The position numbers and the translations under genes were made by a program. From Chitinophagaceae bacterium (GTDB lineage Bacteria > Bacteroidota > Bacteroidia > Chitinophagales > Chitinophagaceae): a stretch of DNA of 10,073 nucleotides. The stretch covers positions 1 through 10,073 of the forward strand of contig JAHEZB010000036.1 of assembly GCA_023251285.1 (NCBI GenBank). Reading direction: 5' to 3'. The notes under the pieces were generated by a model. That model searched no databases. It was given only the letters and a program-made list of their open reading frames with translations, and had not been told where the DNA came from. This document shows, piece after piece, positions 1 to 7,195 of this stretch. The first letter of the stretch is position 1, and every line of letters begins with the position of its first letter.

Positions 1-732
1 ATCAAAAGCCAAAATAGATTTTCCGCCACTGGCAGCACAGCAATCCCAAACACAAATGTTGGATGTTTGGGATTTGATGTACGATGTAAGATTCAAAGTT
101 TGTTGTGAGTTATAATCCTGAATTACCGCTTCTTTATCAATATTTACAATTTCGCTTACTTTTTCATTATTGGAAAAAGCGAGGCAATATTCATTTACTT
201 TTTCAAAAGGAATTTGCGCGGATTTTAATTTATCAAAAACAACCTGGTTAAATCCCGGCCTGATCCTGATAAATAGTTTAGGCTGGATCAGAAATGATAA
301 ACAGAAATCGCCGATATTTATTTGTTTACTGAGCGCATCGACAAAAGGAAATATTTTTTCTAAAGAGAAAAGATCGTCGACGATTGCTATTTTCGACGAT
401 GTGTCAAGGTTAATTTTTTCATTCCATAAGGGCTTCAATTTTTCAAGAAGTGCTGAAGATTTTTTTTCGACAAGAAATGTTGCTAACAACATTTTTTCCT
501 CGATAGAAATTTTAGAACTGACGGCGAAGCCTATTCGAAAATAATCATAGCAGAGAGAAGTGATTTGTTTCCGGTCTTTGGAGCCGTGTTTTTTATTTGC
601 AGAAAAATATTTTTTTAGATAAAGATGAAAAGGTTCCCGGCCATTATATTCGTTAAGAATCGAAACCGCATAATTCAGATACCGGTGAAAATGTGTTCCA
701 TTATGATAGGAGGATGCTTCACCGTTTTTCAT
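1..732 (-). CDS. RsmB/NOL1/NOP2/Sun-family RNA (cytosine-5) methyltransferase, N-terminal 244 residues (partial)
   Basis: Predicted SAM-dependent enzyme that methylates C5 of a cytosine, most likely in 16S rRNA, in the cytoplasm. The reading frame is open from an ATG at 732 to the window edge at position 1. Residues 1-150 are a helical N-terminal region. They are followed by RPGF (158-161), QDYNSQ (205-210, the usual 'QD.aSq' lead-in) and the SAM-binding motif DCCAASGGKS (230-239), with an acidic residue at 244. The family consensus is D.CAAPGGKT, so Pro is Ser here; I recall this Ser form as common in Bacteroidota. The catalytic cysteines (motifs IV and VI) would lie beyond the left edge and cannot be checked. 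The start lies 26 bases after the sucB stop on the same strand, so co-transcription with sucB is likely. The family is confident; the target base is not. Confidence 0.85.
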   Translation of the reverse strand, partial: MKNGEASSYHNGTHFHRYLNYAVSILNEYNGREPFHLYLKKYFSANKKHGSKDRKQITSLCYDYFRIGFAVSSKISIEEKMLLATFLVEKKSSALLEKLKPLWNEKINLDTSSKIAIVDDLFSLEKIFPFVDALSKQINIGDFCLSFLIQPKLFIRIRPGFNQVVFDKLKSAQIPFEKVNEYCLAFSNNEKVSEIVNIDKEAVIQDYNSQQTLNLTSYIKSQTSNICVWDCCAASGGKSILAFD

Positions 733-758
733 AAATAAAAATAAATTCTTCTTGTCGA

Positions 759-2024
759 TTAAAGCTGAAGAAGCGCTTTGACAGGGTCTTTGCCAAATAA
801 CAGTTGTTCCGGGTTTTCAAGCATTTGTTTTACCCTTACTAAAAAGCTAACGGATTCACGTCCATCGATTAAACGATGATCATAACTCAAGGCGATATAC
901 ATCATTGGCTTTATTACTACTTGTCCTTTTATGGCCACCGGGCGTTCAAGAATATTGTGCATTCCAAGGATCGCACTTTGAGGAATGTTGATAATTGGCG
1001 TGCTCATCAAGGAACCGAAAACACCGCCATTGGTAATGGTAAATGTACCTCCGGTCATTTCTTCAATCGTAAGTTTGCTGTCTCTTGCTTTTGCTGCTAA
1101 TTGCGCTACTTCTTTTTCAATCTCTGCCATGCTCAGGCTTTCCGCATTTCTGATCACAGGTACTACGAGTCCTTTTGGTGAAGAAACGGCTATTGAAATG
1201 TCGCAATATTCATGATAAATAATATTTTCCCCATCGATCTGGGCATTTACCGTTGGCCATTCCTGCAAAGCAAAACAAACAGCTTTGGTAAAGAAGCTCA
1301 TGAATCCCAGATTCACCTCGTGGGTTTTTTTAAACGTTTCTTTATACTTTGCTCTAAGTTCCATGATCGGGCTCATATCCACTTCATTAAAAGTGGTAAG
1401 CATTGCAGTACTGTTTTTTGCTTCTACTAACCTACGGCTGATCGTGCGGCGGAGATTGCTCATTTTCTGGCTCTTTTCTTCCCTGCTGAAAAGTTCTTTT
1501 CCAATTGCTCTTCCCGGATTTGCAAGTGCATCCAGCACATCGTGCTTCATTATTTTTCCATGCGAACCAGTTGGGGTGACTTTAGAAACATCAATTTTTT
1601 TATCGGCCAAAATTGCCGCAGCAACAGGGGAGGCTTTTATATCTTCTTTTTTGCGTGGCTGATTTTCTTCCGGTGTAATTACTTTCGGCTCTTTTACTTG
1701 CGGAGCTTCCTGTTTCGCCTGCGGCTTCGCTGTTTCAGCTTTTGGAGTTTCAGCTTTTGGAGTTTCTTCTTTCCCGGCAGGCTTTTCAGCAGTATCATCA
1801 ATCGTGCACACTACATCTCCAATTTGTAAAGTATCATCTTCTTTGGCAATCGTATGTAAAATTCCTGCTTTCTCTGCATTGATTTCAAACGTTGCTTTCT
1901 CGCTTTCCAACTCAGCAATTACTTCATCCCGGTCAACCCATTCACCATCTTTTTTGATCCATTTTGTAAGCGTTACTTCACTGATACTTTCGCCAACCGG
2001 CGGCACTTTTATTTCTACTGACAT
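759..2024 (-). CDS. sucB: 2-oxoglutarate dehydrogenase E2, dihydrolipoyllysine-residue succinyltransferase
   Basis: Core subunit of the 2-oxoglutarate dehydrogenase complex. It accepts the succinyl group from E1 on a lipoyl arm and passes it to CoA in the TCA cycle. The 421 residues show the full E2 layout. A lipoyl domain spans about 1-77, with the lipoylated lysine expected at K43 in ESEKATFE. A flexible linker rich in Ala, Pro, Lys and Glu spans about 80-128. A peripheral subunit-binding domain spans about 130-167. The acyltransferase domain spans about 187-421, with the active-site motif [10 protein letters not shown] (H383, D387). One lipoyl domain and this length are normal for E2o. The pairing with sucA argues for the succinyl rather than acetyl or branched-chain enzyme. 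The ATG at 2024 gives the standard N-terminus and sits about 15 bases after a good Bacteroidota promoter. Confidence 0.96.
   Translation of the reverse strand: MSVEIKVPPVGESISEVTLTKWIKKDGEWVDRDEVIAELESEKATFEINAEKAGILHTIAKEDDTLQIGDVVCTIDDTAEKPAGKEETPKAETPKAETAKPQAKQEAPQVKEPKVITPEENQPRKKEDIKASPVAAAILADKKIDVSKVTPTGSHGKIMKHDVLDALANPGRAIGKELFSREEKSQKMSNLRRTISRRLVEAKNSTAMLTTFNEVDMSPIMELRAKYKETFKKTHEVNLGFMSFFTKAVCFALQEWPTVNAQIDGENIIYHEYCDISIAVSSPKGLVVPVIRNAESLSMAEIEKEVAQLAAKARDSKLTIEEMTGGTFTITNGGVFGSLMSTPIINIPQSAILGMHNILERPVAIKGQVVIKPMMYIALSYDHRLIDGRESVSFLVRVKQMLENPEQLLFGKDPVKALLQL
1732..1766. repeat. 15-base tandem repeat in the sucB linker
   Basis: Two exact 15-base copies (1732-1746 and 1747-1761) are followed by the first five bases of a third copy. 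On the coding strand they encode repeated Lys-Ala-Glu-Thr-Pro units of the E2 interdomain linker. The unit is a multiple of three bases, so gain or loss of a copy keeps the reading frame. Confidence 0.85.
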
Positions 2025-2043
2025 GAATTTTTTTTAAGAGTTA

Positions 2044-2074
2044 CAAACCTACGGTAAATTGAGAAATGAACAAA
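2044..2074 (-). promoter_or_regulatory. Bacteroidota sigma-70-type promoter of sucB
   Basis: Read on the minus strand, TTTG (2074-2071) is the -33 element. After a 19-base spacer comes TAGGTTTG (2051-2044), which fits the -7 consensus TAnnTTTG exactly. The predicted start of transcription is near 2037-2040, giving a leader of roughly 13-16 bases before the sucB ATG. Both boxes and the spacing match, so this is the best promoter in the window. Confidence 0.75.
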
Positions 2075-2183
2075 AAGCAATGGAACTGAAAGGATTTTTG
2101 TTTTGATTAGAAGATAAGAAAGTAATTGCATTCATTGCTCATATCGGGCAGCGAACGAACAAATACGTTTGATTAAAATTCTC

Positions 2184-2203
2184 TTTGAAAACATTTTTTC
2201 AAA
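2184..2203. repeat. A+T-rich hairpin downstream of sucA
   Basis: A perfect 8-base inverted repeat (TTTGAAAA and TTTTCAAA) encloses a 4-base loop. It lies about 115 bases after the sucA stop on the transcribed strand. It could be part of a sucA 3' end or terminator, but the stem has only one G-C pair and no strong T-run follows it, so the role is uncertain. Confidence 0.4.
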
Positions 2204-2216
2204 ATCAAATTCAAAG

Positions 2217-2251
2217 CCGATCAATAAAAAACGATGAAATCTGCTGATCGG
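2217..2251. repeat. Inverted repeat with 7-base arms downstream of sucA
   Basis: CCGATCA (2217-2223) and TGATCGG (2245-2251) are exact reverse complements separated by 21 bases. Read on the minus strand, the spacer contains a run of six T. It may be a weak stem-loop in the sucA 3' untranslated region or a protein-binding site. The long loop makes a simple intrinsic terminator less likely. Confidence 0.4.
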
Positions 2252-2317
2252 TAAAATTAGAAACGGTCATTGCAGTAAACAAGCAAATAAGTTGAATTCG
2301 TCTTTCTTTTATAACTT

Positions 2318-5074
2318 TTAGATAGAAAATGCTGTATCCAAAATTTCTTTCTGTTCTTCTGCATGTACTTTGGAAAAGCCTGTTGCAGTAGCTGCGCTTG
2401 GCTGCCGGCTGATGACGCCAAAATTAATTGTAGTGAGATTCATCCTCAGGAATGAAGCAGCGCCCATATTCAATGGTTCTTCCTGGACCCAATACCAGAT
2501 GGCTTTTTTATATTTTTTGTATAAAGCATCTAATTGATCGAAAGGCAATGGATACAATTGTTCCATTCTTATGATCGCAAGATCCTTACGGTTGTCTTTT
2601 TCTCTTTTTTCATGCAAATCAAAATAAATTTTGCCGGAGCAAATCAATACTTTGGTGATATTTTCCGGGTCTGAAACTATTTCATCATCCATTACTTCTT
2701 TAAAACCACCGGTGGTAAACTCTTCTATTTTACTATAACTTCCGGCATGGCGAAGGTTTGCTTTTGGTGAAAAATTAATCAAAGGTTTCCTGAATGGCCA
2801 TGCAAGCTGCCTTCTTAAAGAATGGAAAAAATTGGCAGCAGTGGTGATGTTTGTAACTACCATATTTAACTCGGCACACATTTGTAAAAAGCGTTCCATT
2901 CTTCCGCTGCTGTGCTCTGGGCCTTGTCCTTCATAACCATGCGGCAATAGTAAAACAATACCGTTCATGCGATGCCATTTTTGTTCTGAGCAGGAAATAA
3001 ACTGGTCGGTAATCGTTTGAGCGCCGTTGGCAAAATCGCCGAATTGTGCTTCCCACAAAACCAGGTTGTTTGGATTGGCCATTGCATAACCGTACTCAAA
3101 ACCGAGAACTGCATATTCACTTAATAATGAATTCCAAATCCTTAATAATCCTTGCTTATCAGAAATACGACTCAGACGGTTATAAAATTCATCCGTTTTT
3201 TCATCTCTTACCACCGCATGCCGATGACTGAAGGTGCCGCGGCGAATATCCTGGCCGCTCATTCTCACATCTCTGCCTTCATTTAAAATACTTGCATAAG
3301 CAAGCAACTCACCGGTGGCCCAATCAAATTTGCCCTCCGTCTTATACAAATCAATTTTATCCTGCAGGATTTTTTTAATTTTTTTCAACGGAGTAAAATC
3401 TTCAGGCAATGTCATGATCGCATGAAATAATCTTTCAATCTCCGCTTTTGGAACAGCTGTAACAGGAGAGTGATTGAAATCTTCCGGTGTTGCTTTTCTC
3501 AGGCTCTGCCACCACAATTCAGGTTTTTGATAGCTATAAGGAAGTGGATTTTGTTTTAACTCGTCTAACCTCGCCTGCAAATCGCTCCAGAATTTTTGCT
3601 CCATTTCTTTTGCAAGACCGGCAGTTTTTTCATCGCCATGTTTCATCAGCCAGTTCACATATACTTCACGTGGATTTGGCTGTTTATCGATAAGTGCATA
3701 TAAACCAGGCTGCGTAAATTTCGGATCATCGCCTTCGTTGTGGCCATGACGCCGATAACAAACCATGTCAATAAAAATATCTGTATTAAATTTCTGCCGA
3801 TAGAGCATCGCAATTTGCGAAACTTTTACCACCGCTTCTGCATCATCGCCATTTACATGAAAGACCGGCGCTTTGATGGTAGCTGCAACAGAAGTACAAT
3901 AATCTGAAGTGCGGGCATCATCAAAATCGGTAGTAAATCCGATCTGGTTGTTGATTACAAAATGCAACGTTCCTCCTGTGCAAAATCCACGAAGCCCACT
4001 CATTTGCAATACCTCATAAATAATTCCTTGCCCGGCAAGGGAAGAATCTCCATGCAATAAGATAGGGAGAATCTTATCATAATCGCTGTTGTAAATCACA
4101 TCAGCTTTGCTTCTTGCGAATCCTAACACCACCGGATCTACCGCTTCGAGGTGGGAGGGATTTGGGCTCATTTTTAAATGAACCAGTTTCCCGGCAGGAG
4201 TTTCAACATCACTGCTAAAACCTTTGTGATATTTCACGTCGCCACTTCCCATTGTAGAATCGCTTGGCGCATTTCCTTCAAATTCTGTAAAAATCTGTTC
4301 GTAAGTTTTGCCCAAAATATTCGCAAGCACGTTCAACCTTCCACGATGTGCCATTCCGATTACTACTTCCTGCACTTCATTTTCTGCGGCTGTATTGATG
4401 ATCGCGTCTAAAGCAGCAATCGCACTTTCGCCGCCTTCTAATGAAAATCTTTTCTGCCCGATATATTTCGTTTGAAGGAATTTCTCAAACATCACTCCTT
4501 CGTTCAACTTTTCAAGTATTCGTCTTTTTTGCTGAAGAGGTACAGGTTCCTGCAATGTTTTTTCAGCTGCATTAATGATCCAGTCAATTTTTTCCGGATC
4601 ATTTAGTGAGCTGAATTCTACACCAACTGATTCTGTATAACATTTTTTTAAATGATTAATAATTTTTTCAAGAGTGGCTGTACCCAATCCCGCAAATTTC
4701 CCCGCAACAAATTCTGTTTGAAGGTCATTGTCATTCAGACCAAAATAAGACAATGCAAGATTTGCATGACGGTCTTTCCTCTCCCTTATCGGATTTGTTT
4801 TTGCAATAAGATGCCCTTTTTTGCGGTAAGCGAGAATCAACTGATAAACTCCAAATTCTTTATCAAGATTGGTTAAAGACAAGCCAGTCGAAACTGTTGG
4901 TGCTGATGCCTCTGCTGTTTTTGCGTGCCCGTTTTGATTAGATAGAGCGAAATCAAAGCCTTCAAAAAATTTTCTCAGATCTACATCTACACTTTCTGGG
5001 TTCTTTTTAAAATCGGTGTATAAATTTTCAATGTATGAAGGGTGAGAACTGGTTATAAACGAGAAATCTTTCAT
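2318..5074 (-). CDS. sucA: 2-oxoglutarate dehydrogenase E1 component (thiamine diphosphate-dependent)
   Basis: Decarboxylates 2-oxoglutarate with thiamine diphosphate and transfers the succinyl group to the lipoyl arm of E2 (the product of sucB next door); a TCA-cycle step in the cytoplasm. The 918 residues are close to the 933 of E. coli SucA. An N-terminal E2/E3-interaction segment is present (about 1-45, SYIENLYTDFKKNPESVD). Active-site histidines occur in GMAHRGRLN (H243) and VKYHKGFSSD (H283). The cofactor/Mg site is seen in HGDSSLAGQG (D343) and INNQIGF (N376), spaced as in E. coli D374/N407, then HVNGDDAEA from H406. The C-terminal transketolase-like half contains WEAQFGDFANGAQ and PHGYEGQGPEHSS. 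There is no fused E2-like domain of the actinobacterial KGD type. The ATG at 5074 gives a conventional N-terminus. No strong promoter was found upstream. Confidence 0.97.
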   Translation of the reverse strand: MKDFSFITSSHPSYIENLYTDFKKNPESVDVDLRKFFEGFDFALSNQNGHAKTAEASAPTVSTGLSLTNLDKEFGVYQLILAYRKKGHLIAKTNPIRERKDRHANLALSYFGLNDNDLQTEFVAGKFAGLGTATLEKIINHLKKCYTESVGVEFSSLNDPEKIDWIINAAEKTLQEPVPLQQKRRILEKLNEGVMFEKFLQTKYIGQKRFSLEGGESAIAALDAIINTAAENEVQEVVIGMAHRGRLNVLANILGKTYEQIFTEFEGNAPSDSTMGSGDVKYHKGFSSDVETPAGKLVHLKMSPNPSHLEAVDPVVLGFARSKADVIYNSDYDKILPILLHGDSSLAGQGIIYEVLQMSGLRGFCTGGTLHFVINNQIGFTTDFDDARTSDYCTSVAATIKAPVFHVNGDDAEAVVKVSQIAMLYRQKFNTDIFIDMVCYRRHGHNEGDDPKFTQPGLYALIDKQPNPREVYVNWLMKHGDEKTAGLAKEMEQKFWSDLQARLDELKQNPLPYSYQKPELWWQSLRKATPEDFNHSPVTAVPKAEIERLFHAIMTLPEDFTPLKKIKKILQDKIDLYKTEGKFDWATGELLAYASILNEGRDVRMSGQDIRRGTFSHRHAVVRDEKTDEFYNRLSRISDKQGLLRIWNSLLSEYAVLGFEYGYAMANPNNLVLWEAQFGDFANGAQTITDQFISCSEQKWHRMNGIVLLLPHGYEGQGPEHSSGRMERFLQMCAELNMVVTNITTAANFFHSLRRQLAWPFRKPLINFSPKANLRHAGSYSKIEEFTTGGFKEVMDDEIVSDPENITKVLICSGKIYFDLHEKREKDNRKDLAIIRMEQLYPLPFDQLDALYKKYKKAIWYWVQEEPLNMGAASFLRMNLTTINFGVISRQPSAATATGFSKVHAEEQKEILDTAFSI

Positions 5075-5398
5075 GATTACAAGAAAATTTTGCTATTTTT
5101 CTCTTGAAAAATGATTTTCAGGAGATCGGATGTTTTTAAATATAATTGGAAATTTTTACTGCAAATATCGTGAGTTTTATTAAGATAAATTTATAATAAA
5201 GCGAACATTATCAATTAATTTGGAAACAGATTAAATAAAATAAAGGTTCCTTTTAAACGGGAATTACCGGTAAAAATAGTATTCATAATTTTTCCTGATA
5301 ATGAATAAAAGAACCGAAAATCAGCAACAAAAAAATCTGTAAACTGATGTTTTTTTTTGAATAATATCGTTATCTTTGCAGCCCAAAAAATTTATTTA
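5075..5398. other. Divergent spacer between sucA and rpsT
   Basis: This 324-base, very A+T-rich spacer holds the leaders of sucA (minus) and rpsT (plus). The rpsT -7 box is clear (5371-5378). For sucA the nearest candidate is a partial match on the minus strand, GATATTTG at 5169-5162, with no -33 partner at the right distance, so I do not call it. A run of nine T lies at 5350-5358. No gene, RNA or riboswitch was recognised. Confidence 0.6.
5371..5378 (+). promoter_or_regulatory. -7 box of the rpsT promoter
   Basis: TATCTTTG fits the Bacteroidota -7 consensus TAnnTTTG exactly and is followed by GCAGCCC, a context I recall before ribosomal genes in this phylum. No clear -33 TTTG lies about 19 bases upstream. 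Transcription would start near 5383-5386, giving a leader of about 15 bases before the ATG at 5399. Confidence 0.65.
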
Positions 5399-5656
5399 AT
5401 GGCAAACCATTCAGCAACCAGGAAAAGTGTTCGTAAAGCAGCAAAACGTAATGAGCGTAATCGTTACCAGGGGAAAACCACCCGTAACGCAATCCGTGAT
5501 TTTAAAGTAATAGATGTAAAAGCTAACGCTTTGGAAAGTTTGCCCGGATTATCTTCTAAAATTGATAAGCTTGCAAAAAGAGGAATTATTCATAAAAATA
5601 AAGCCGCTAATTTAAAAAGCAAATTGACAAGAGGAGTTCAAACTCTTTCCAAATAA
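5399..5656 (+). CDS. rpsT: 30S ribosomal protein S20
   Basis: Binds 16S rRNA and helps assemble the small ribosomal subunit. The 85-residue protein begins MANHSATRKSVRKAAKRNER, the typical S20 N-terminus, is strongly basic throughout and ends with the usual LTRGVQTLSK-type tail; the length is normal. The frame is open further back to an ATG at 5357, but that start would place the -7 promoter box inside the gene and add 14 residues foreign to S20, so 5399 is chosen. It is a single-gene unit, with its own promoter element just upstream and a terminator 24 bases after the stop. S20 autoregulation is known in E. coli; nothing here shows it directly. Confidence 0.97.
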   Translation: MANHSATRKSVRKAAKRNERNRYQGKTTRNAIRDFKVIDVKANALESLPGLSSKIDKLAKRGIIHKNKAANLKSKLTRGVQTLSK

Positions 5657-5680
5657 TTTTTGTACTGTTTTAATTTATTG

Positions 5681-5706
5681 ACCCGCAACATTGTTGGCGG
5701 GTTTTT
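5681..5706 (+). terminator. Intrinsic terminator of rpsT
   Basis: ACCCGC (5681-5686) pairs with GCGGGT (5697-5702). The stem continues as AAC with GTT around a short ATT loop, with one bulged G. Five T follow directly (5702-5706) and then more A/T. On the minus strand no T-run follows, so it acts mainly in the rpsT direction. Confidence 0.8.
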
Positions 5707-5751
5707 AATTTTATAGTGGTCTGGTCTTTCTTAAACGTCGCAACGTCATCT

Positions 5752-6192
5752 CTATTTTTCATACTCAGGAAAAACATCCGTTTCGATAAATTGACCATTT
5801 TTTTTGCCAAAACCAAAACAATAAATTCCGTTGGTAATGATCAAATATTTTGCCGGCAGGCTCATATGATATCGAAGAATTTGGTCCAGTGTTTTTTGAG
5901 AAAGTGATACGTTCATTTCTTTACATTCTATAATCATCCACGGTTTCGTTTCCCTGTTGTAAACCACGATGTCGCATCGTTTTTTTAATTCTCCTAATTT
6001 TATTTCCTTTTCAACTGCGATTAGTGAAGCAGGATAATTTTTTGAGATTAAAAGATAATCAAGAATATTTTGCCGTACCCATTCTTCCGGCGAAAGAATG
6101 AGCCATTTTTTTCTGATGATGTCAAAAATCTCATTTACGCCTTTCCGTTGTTCAATTTTAATTTGTTGTTTTGGAAATTCGATTTTGATCAT
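5752..6192 (-). CDS. Stand-alone HsdR N-terminal-like protein (PD-(D/E)XK nuclease fold)
   Basis: A 146-residue protein resembling the N-terminal domain of type I restriction R subunits (HSDR_N_2-like). The PD-(D/E)XK core is visible: E61 in the VEKEIKLGELKKRCD stretch, D74 in RCDIVVY, and E89-C90-K91 in MIIECKE. The order D, then E-x-K about 15 residues later, is the expected nuclease arrangement. An earlier helix begins LSPEEWVRQNILDYL (33-47), usual for the family. No helicase/translocase domain, HsdM or HsdS is encoded here, so this is not a restriction system by itself. Similar small proteins are widespread and uncharacterised in Bacteroidota. It is convergent with rpsT and divergent from the AMP nucleosidase gene. 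The family is fairly sure; the function is unknown, and possibilities include DNA repair or a structural DNA-binding role. Confidence 0.8.
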   Translation of the reverse strand: MIKIEFPKQQIKIEQRKGVNEIFDIIRKKWLILSPEEWVRQNILDYLLISKNYPASLIAVEKEIKLGELKKRCDIVVYNRETKPWMIIECKEMNVSLSQKTLDQILRYHMSLPAKYLIITNGIYCFGFGKKNGQFIETDVFPEYEK

Positions 6193-6199
6193 TTACGGG

Positions 6200-6227
6200 T
6201 AAAAGTATTTATAAAAAAAACAACAAA
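6200..6227 (-). promoter_or_regulatory. Possible weak promoter of the HsdR_N-like gene
   Basis: On the minus strand TACTTTTA (6207-6200) matches TAnnTTTG at all but the last base. A TTTG (6227-6224) lies upstream with a 16-base spacer, shorter than the usual 19 or so. The leader would be only a few bases long. A tentative call in very A+T-rich DNA. Confidence 0.3.
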
Positions 6228-6266
6228 AAAAGCTCTAAAATCAGCTACCGGTTTTTATGATAATTT

Positions 6267-6302
6267 TTTGAGCGCAATGTAAAATCTAAAATCGTAGTTT
6301 TA
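6267..6302 (+). promoter_or_regulatory. Possible weak promoter of the AMP nucleosidase gene
   Basis: TTTG (6267-6270) could be a -33 element and TAGTTTTA (6295-6302) a -7 box with one mismatch, but the 24-base spacer is longer than normal. The position, about 20 bases before the ATG, is right for a Bacteroidota promoter. Tentative. Confidence 0.3.
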
Positions 6303-6321
6303 TCCATACCAAATAAAAAAT

Positions 6322-7092
6322 ATGAAGACAAAAAAAGAGATCGTGAATAACTGGCTGCCAAGATATACCGGTGAAAAATTATCCAATTTTGGTGAATATA
6401 TTTTGCTCACCAATTTCAGTAATTATGTAAAAATGTTTGCGGATATTCATGATGTAAAAATAGTAGGTGTGGAGAAGGCGATGGAATGCGCTACTGCCGG
6501 AGATATTACCATTATAAATTTTGGAATGGGAAGCCCGGGAGCGGCGACAGTAATGGATTTGCTGAGTGCGGTAGAACCAAAGGCAGTTTTATTTCTGGGC
6601 AAATGTGGCGGCTTGAAAAAAAGAAATAAGATTGGCGACCTGATCCTGCCAATTGCTGCTATCAGGGGCGAAGGAACCTCCAATGATTACTTTCCGCCGG
6701 AAGTGCCGGCGCTTCCTGCATTTGCATTACAAAAAGCCATTTCTACAACGATTCGTGACCATTCGGTTGATTACTGGACTGGAACTGTTTATACAACAAA
6801 TCGTCGCGTATGGGAACATGATGATGCTTTCAAAACTTACCTGAGAAAAATTCGCGCTTACGCTGTTGATATGGAAACTGCTACCATTTTTATCGTTGGT
6901 TTTTATAATAAAATTCCTACCGGTGCCTTGTTGCTCGTGAGCGATTCTCCTATGATTCCTGAGGGAGTAAAAACTTCCGAGAGCGATGCGAGCGTAACCG
7001 AAAATTTTGTAGAAATGCATTTGAAGATAGGTATAGAATCGCTGAAACAATTAATCAACAACGGTTTGACAGTACGGCATTTGAAGTTTTGA
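6322..7092 (+). CDS. amn: AMP nucleosidase, short catalytic-domain form
   Basis: Hydrolyses AMP to adenine and ribose 5-phosphate, a purine salvage and adenylate-control step in the cytoplasm. The 256 residues align by eye with the C-terminal catalytic half of E. coli Amn. Shared points include FGMGSPGAAT (68-76), GKCGGLKKRNKIGD (93-106; E. coli GHCGGL), PPEVPALP (125-132), TGTVYTTN (153-160), VDMETATI (182-189), SDSP with the likely catalytic Asp at D208, and MHLKIGIESL (232-241). This is the nucleoside phosphorylase fold. The N-terminal regulatory domain of the roughly 480-residue enterobacterial enzyme is absent; a short form of about this length is usual in Bacteroidota. The gene has no obvious operon partner: a divergent gene lies upstream, and the same-strand ABC gene begins 103 bases after it. 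A different nucleosidase or phosphorylase specificity cannot be wholly excluded. Confidence 0.88.
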   Translation: MKTKKEIVNNWLPRYTGEKLSNFGEYILLTNFSNYVKMFADIHDVKIVGVEKAMECATAGDITIINFGMGSPGAATVMDLLSAVEPKAVLFLGKCGGLKKRNKIGDLILPIAAIRGEGTSNDYFPPEVPALPAFALQKAISTTIRDHSVDYWTGTVYTTNRRVWEHDDAFKTYLRKIRAYAVDMETATIFIVGFYNKIPTGALLLVSDSPMIPEGVKTSESDASVTENFVEMHLKIGIESLKQLINNGLTVRHLKF

Positions 7093-7102
7093 AAATTGAA
7101 GG

Positions 7103-7114
7103 TTGAACGTTCAA
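7103..7114. repeat. Perfect 12-base palindrome between amn and the ABC transporter gene
   Basis: TTGAACGTTCAA is fully self-complementary. A second overlapping pairing, ATTGAA (7095-7100) with TTCAAT (7110-7115), is possible. It lies 10 bases after the amn stop and about 80 bases before the next start. It could be a dimeric regulator site or chance; it has no T-run and is not an evident terminator. Confidence 0.45.
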
Positions 7115-7195
7115 TGTGCCGCACAGTAAATCAAGAAATAATGCTGATTTATATTTTACATTTTCAAATTAACACATAAGCACACCAAGCATATC

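Larger units (their letters stand above)
2025..2317. other. 293-base spacer between sucA and sucB
   Basis: Non-coding spacer between two same-strand genes of one enzyme complex. It holds the sucB promoter (2044-2074) and two inverted repeats (2184-2203 and 2217-2251) in the likely sucA 3' untranslated region. No convincing gene was found. The longest ATG-started minus-strand frame noticed (2211-2270) has only 19 codons plus a stop and overlaps an inverted repeat. Confidence 0.7.

Noticed and set aside
170..544. 124-codon plus-strand open frame
   Set aside because: It lies wholly antisense to the methyltransferase gene, whose frame shows clear family motifs. The plus-strand translation shows no recognisable domain.
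1285..1829. Plus-strand open frames opposite sucB rich in Phe, Leu and Ser, looking membrane-like
   Set aside because: The apparent hydrophobicity comes from the reverse complement of Lys/Glu/Ala-rich E2 linker codons. sucB itself is unambiguous.
2211..2270. 19-codon ATG-to-stop frame on the minus strand in the sucA-sucB spacer
   Set aside because: Too short, no homology recognised, and its sequence is shared with an inverted repeat. It fits chance in A+T-rich DNA.
5162..5169. GATATTTG on the minus strand as a -7 box for sucA
   Set aside because: The first consensus base is wrong and no -33 TTTG lies at the proper distance, so it is too weak to call.
5350..5358. Run of nine T before rpsT as a terminator or -33 element
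   Set aside because: No stem precedes it on either strand, and the TTTG at its end is only 11 bases from the -7 box, too close for a -33 element.
5357..5398. Upstream in-frame ATG that would add 14 residues to ribosomal protein S20
   Set aside because: The added residues are not part of S20, and this start would put the TATCTTTG promoter box inside the gene. The ATG at 5399 gives the standard MANH start.
5752..6192. A type I restriction-modification locus
   Set aside because: Only the HsdR N-terminal-like domain is present. No motor domain, methylase or specificity gene is in the window.
6727..7124. Two minus-strand open frames (6727-7050 and 6903-7124) opposite the AMP nucleosidase gene
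   Set aside because: They are shadows of a strongly supported gene, overlap each other in different frames and show no domain.
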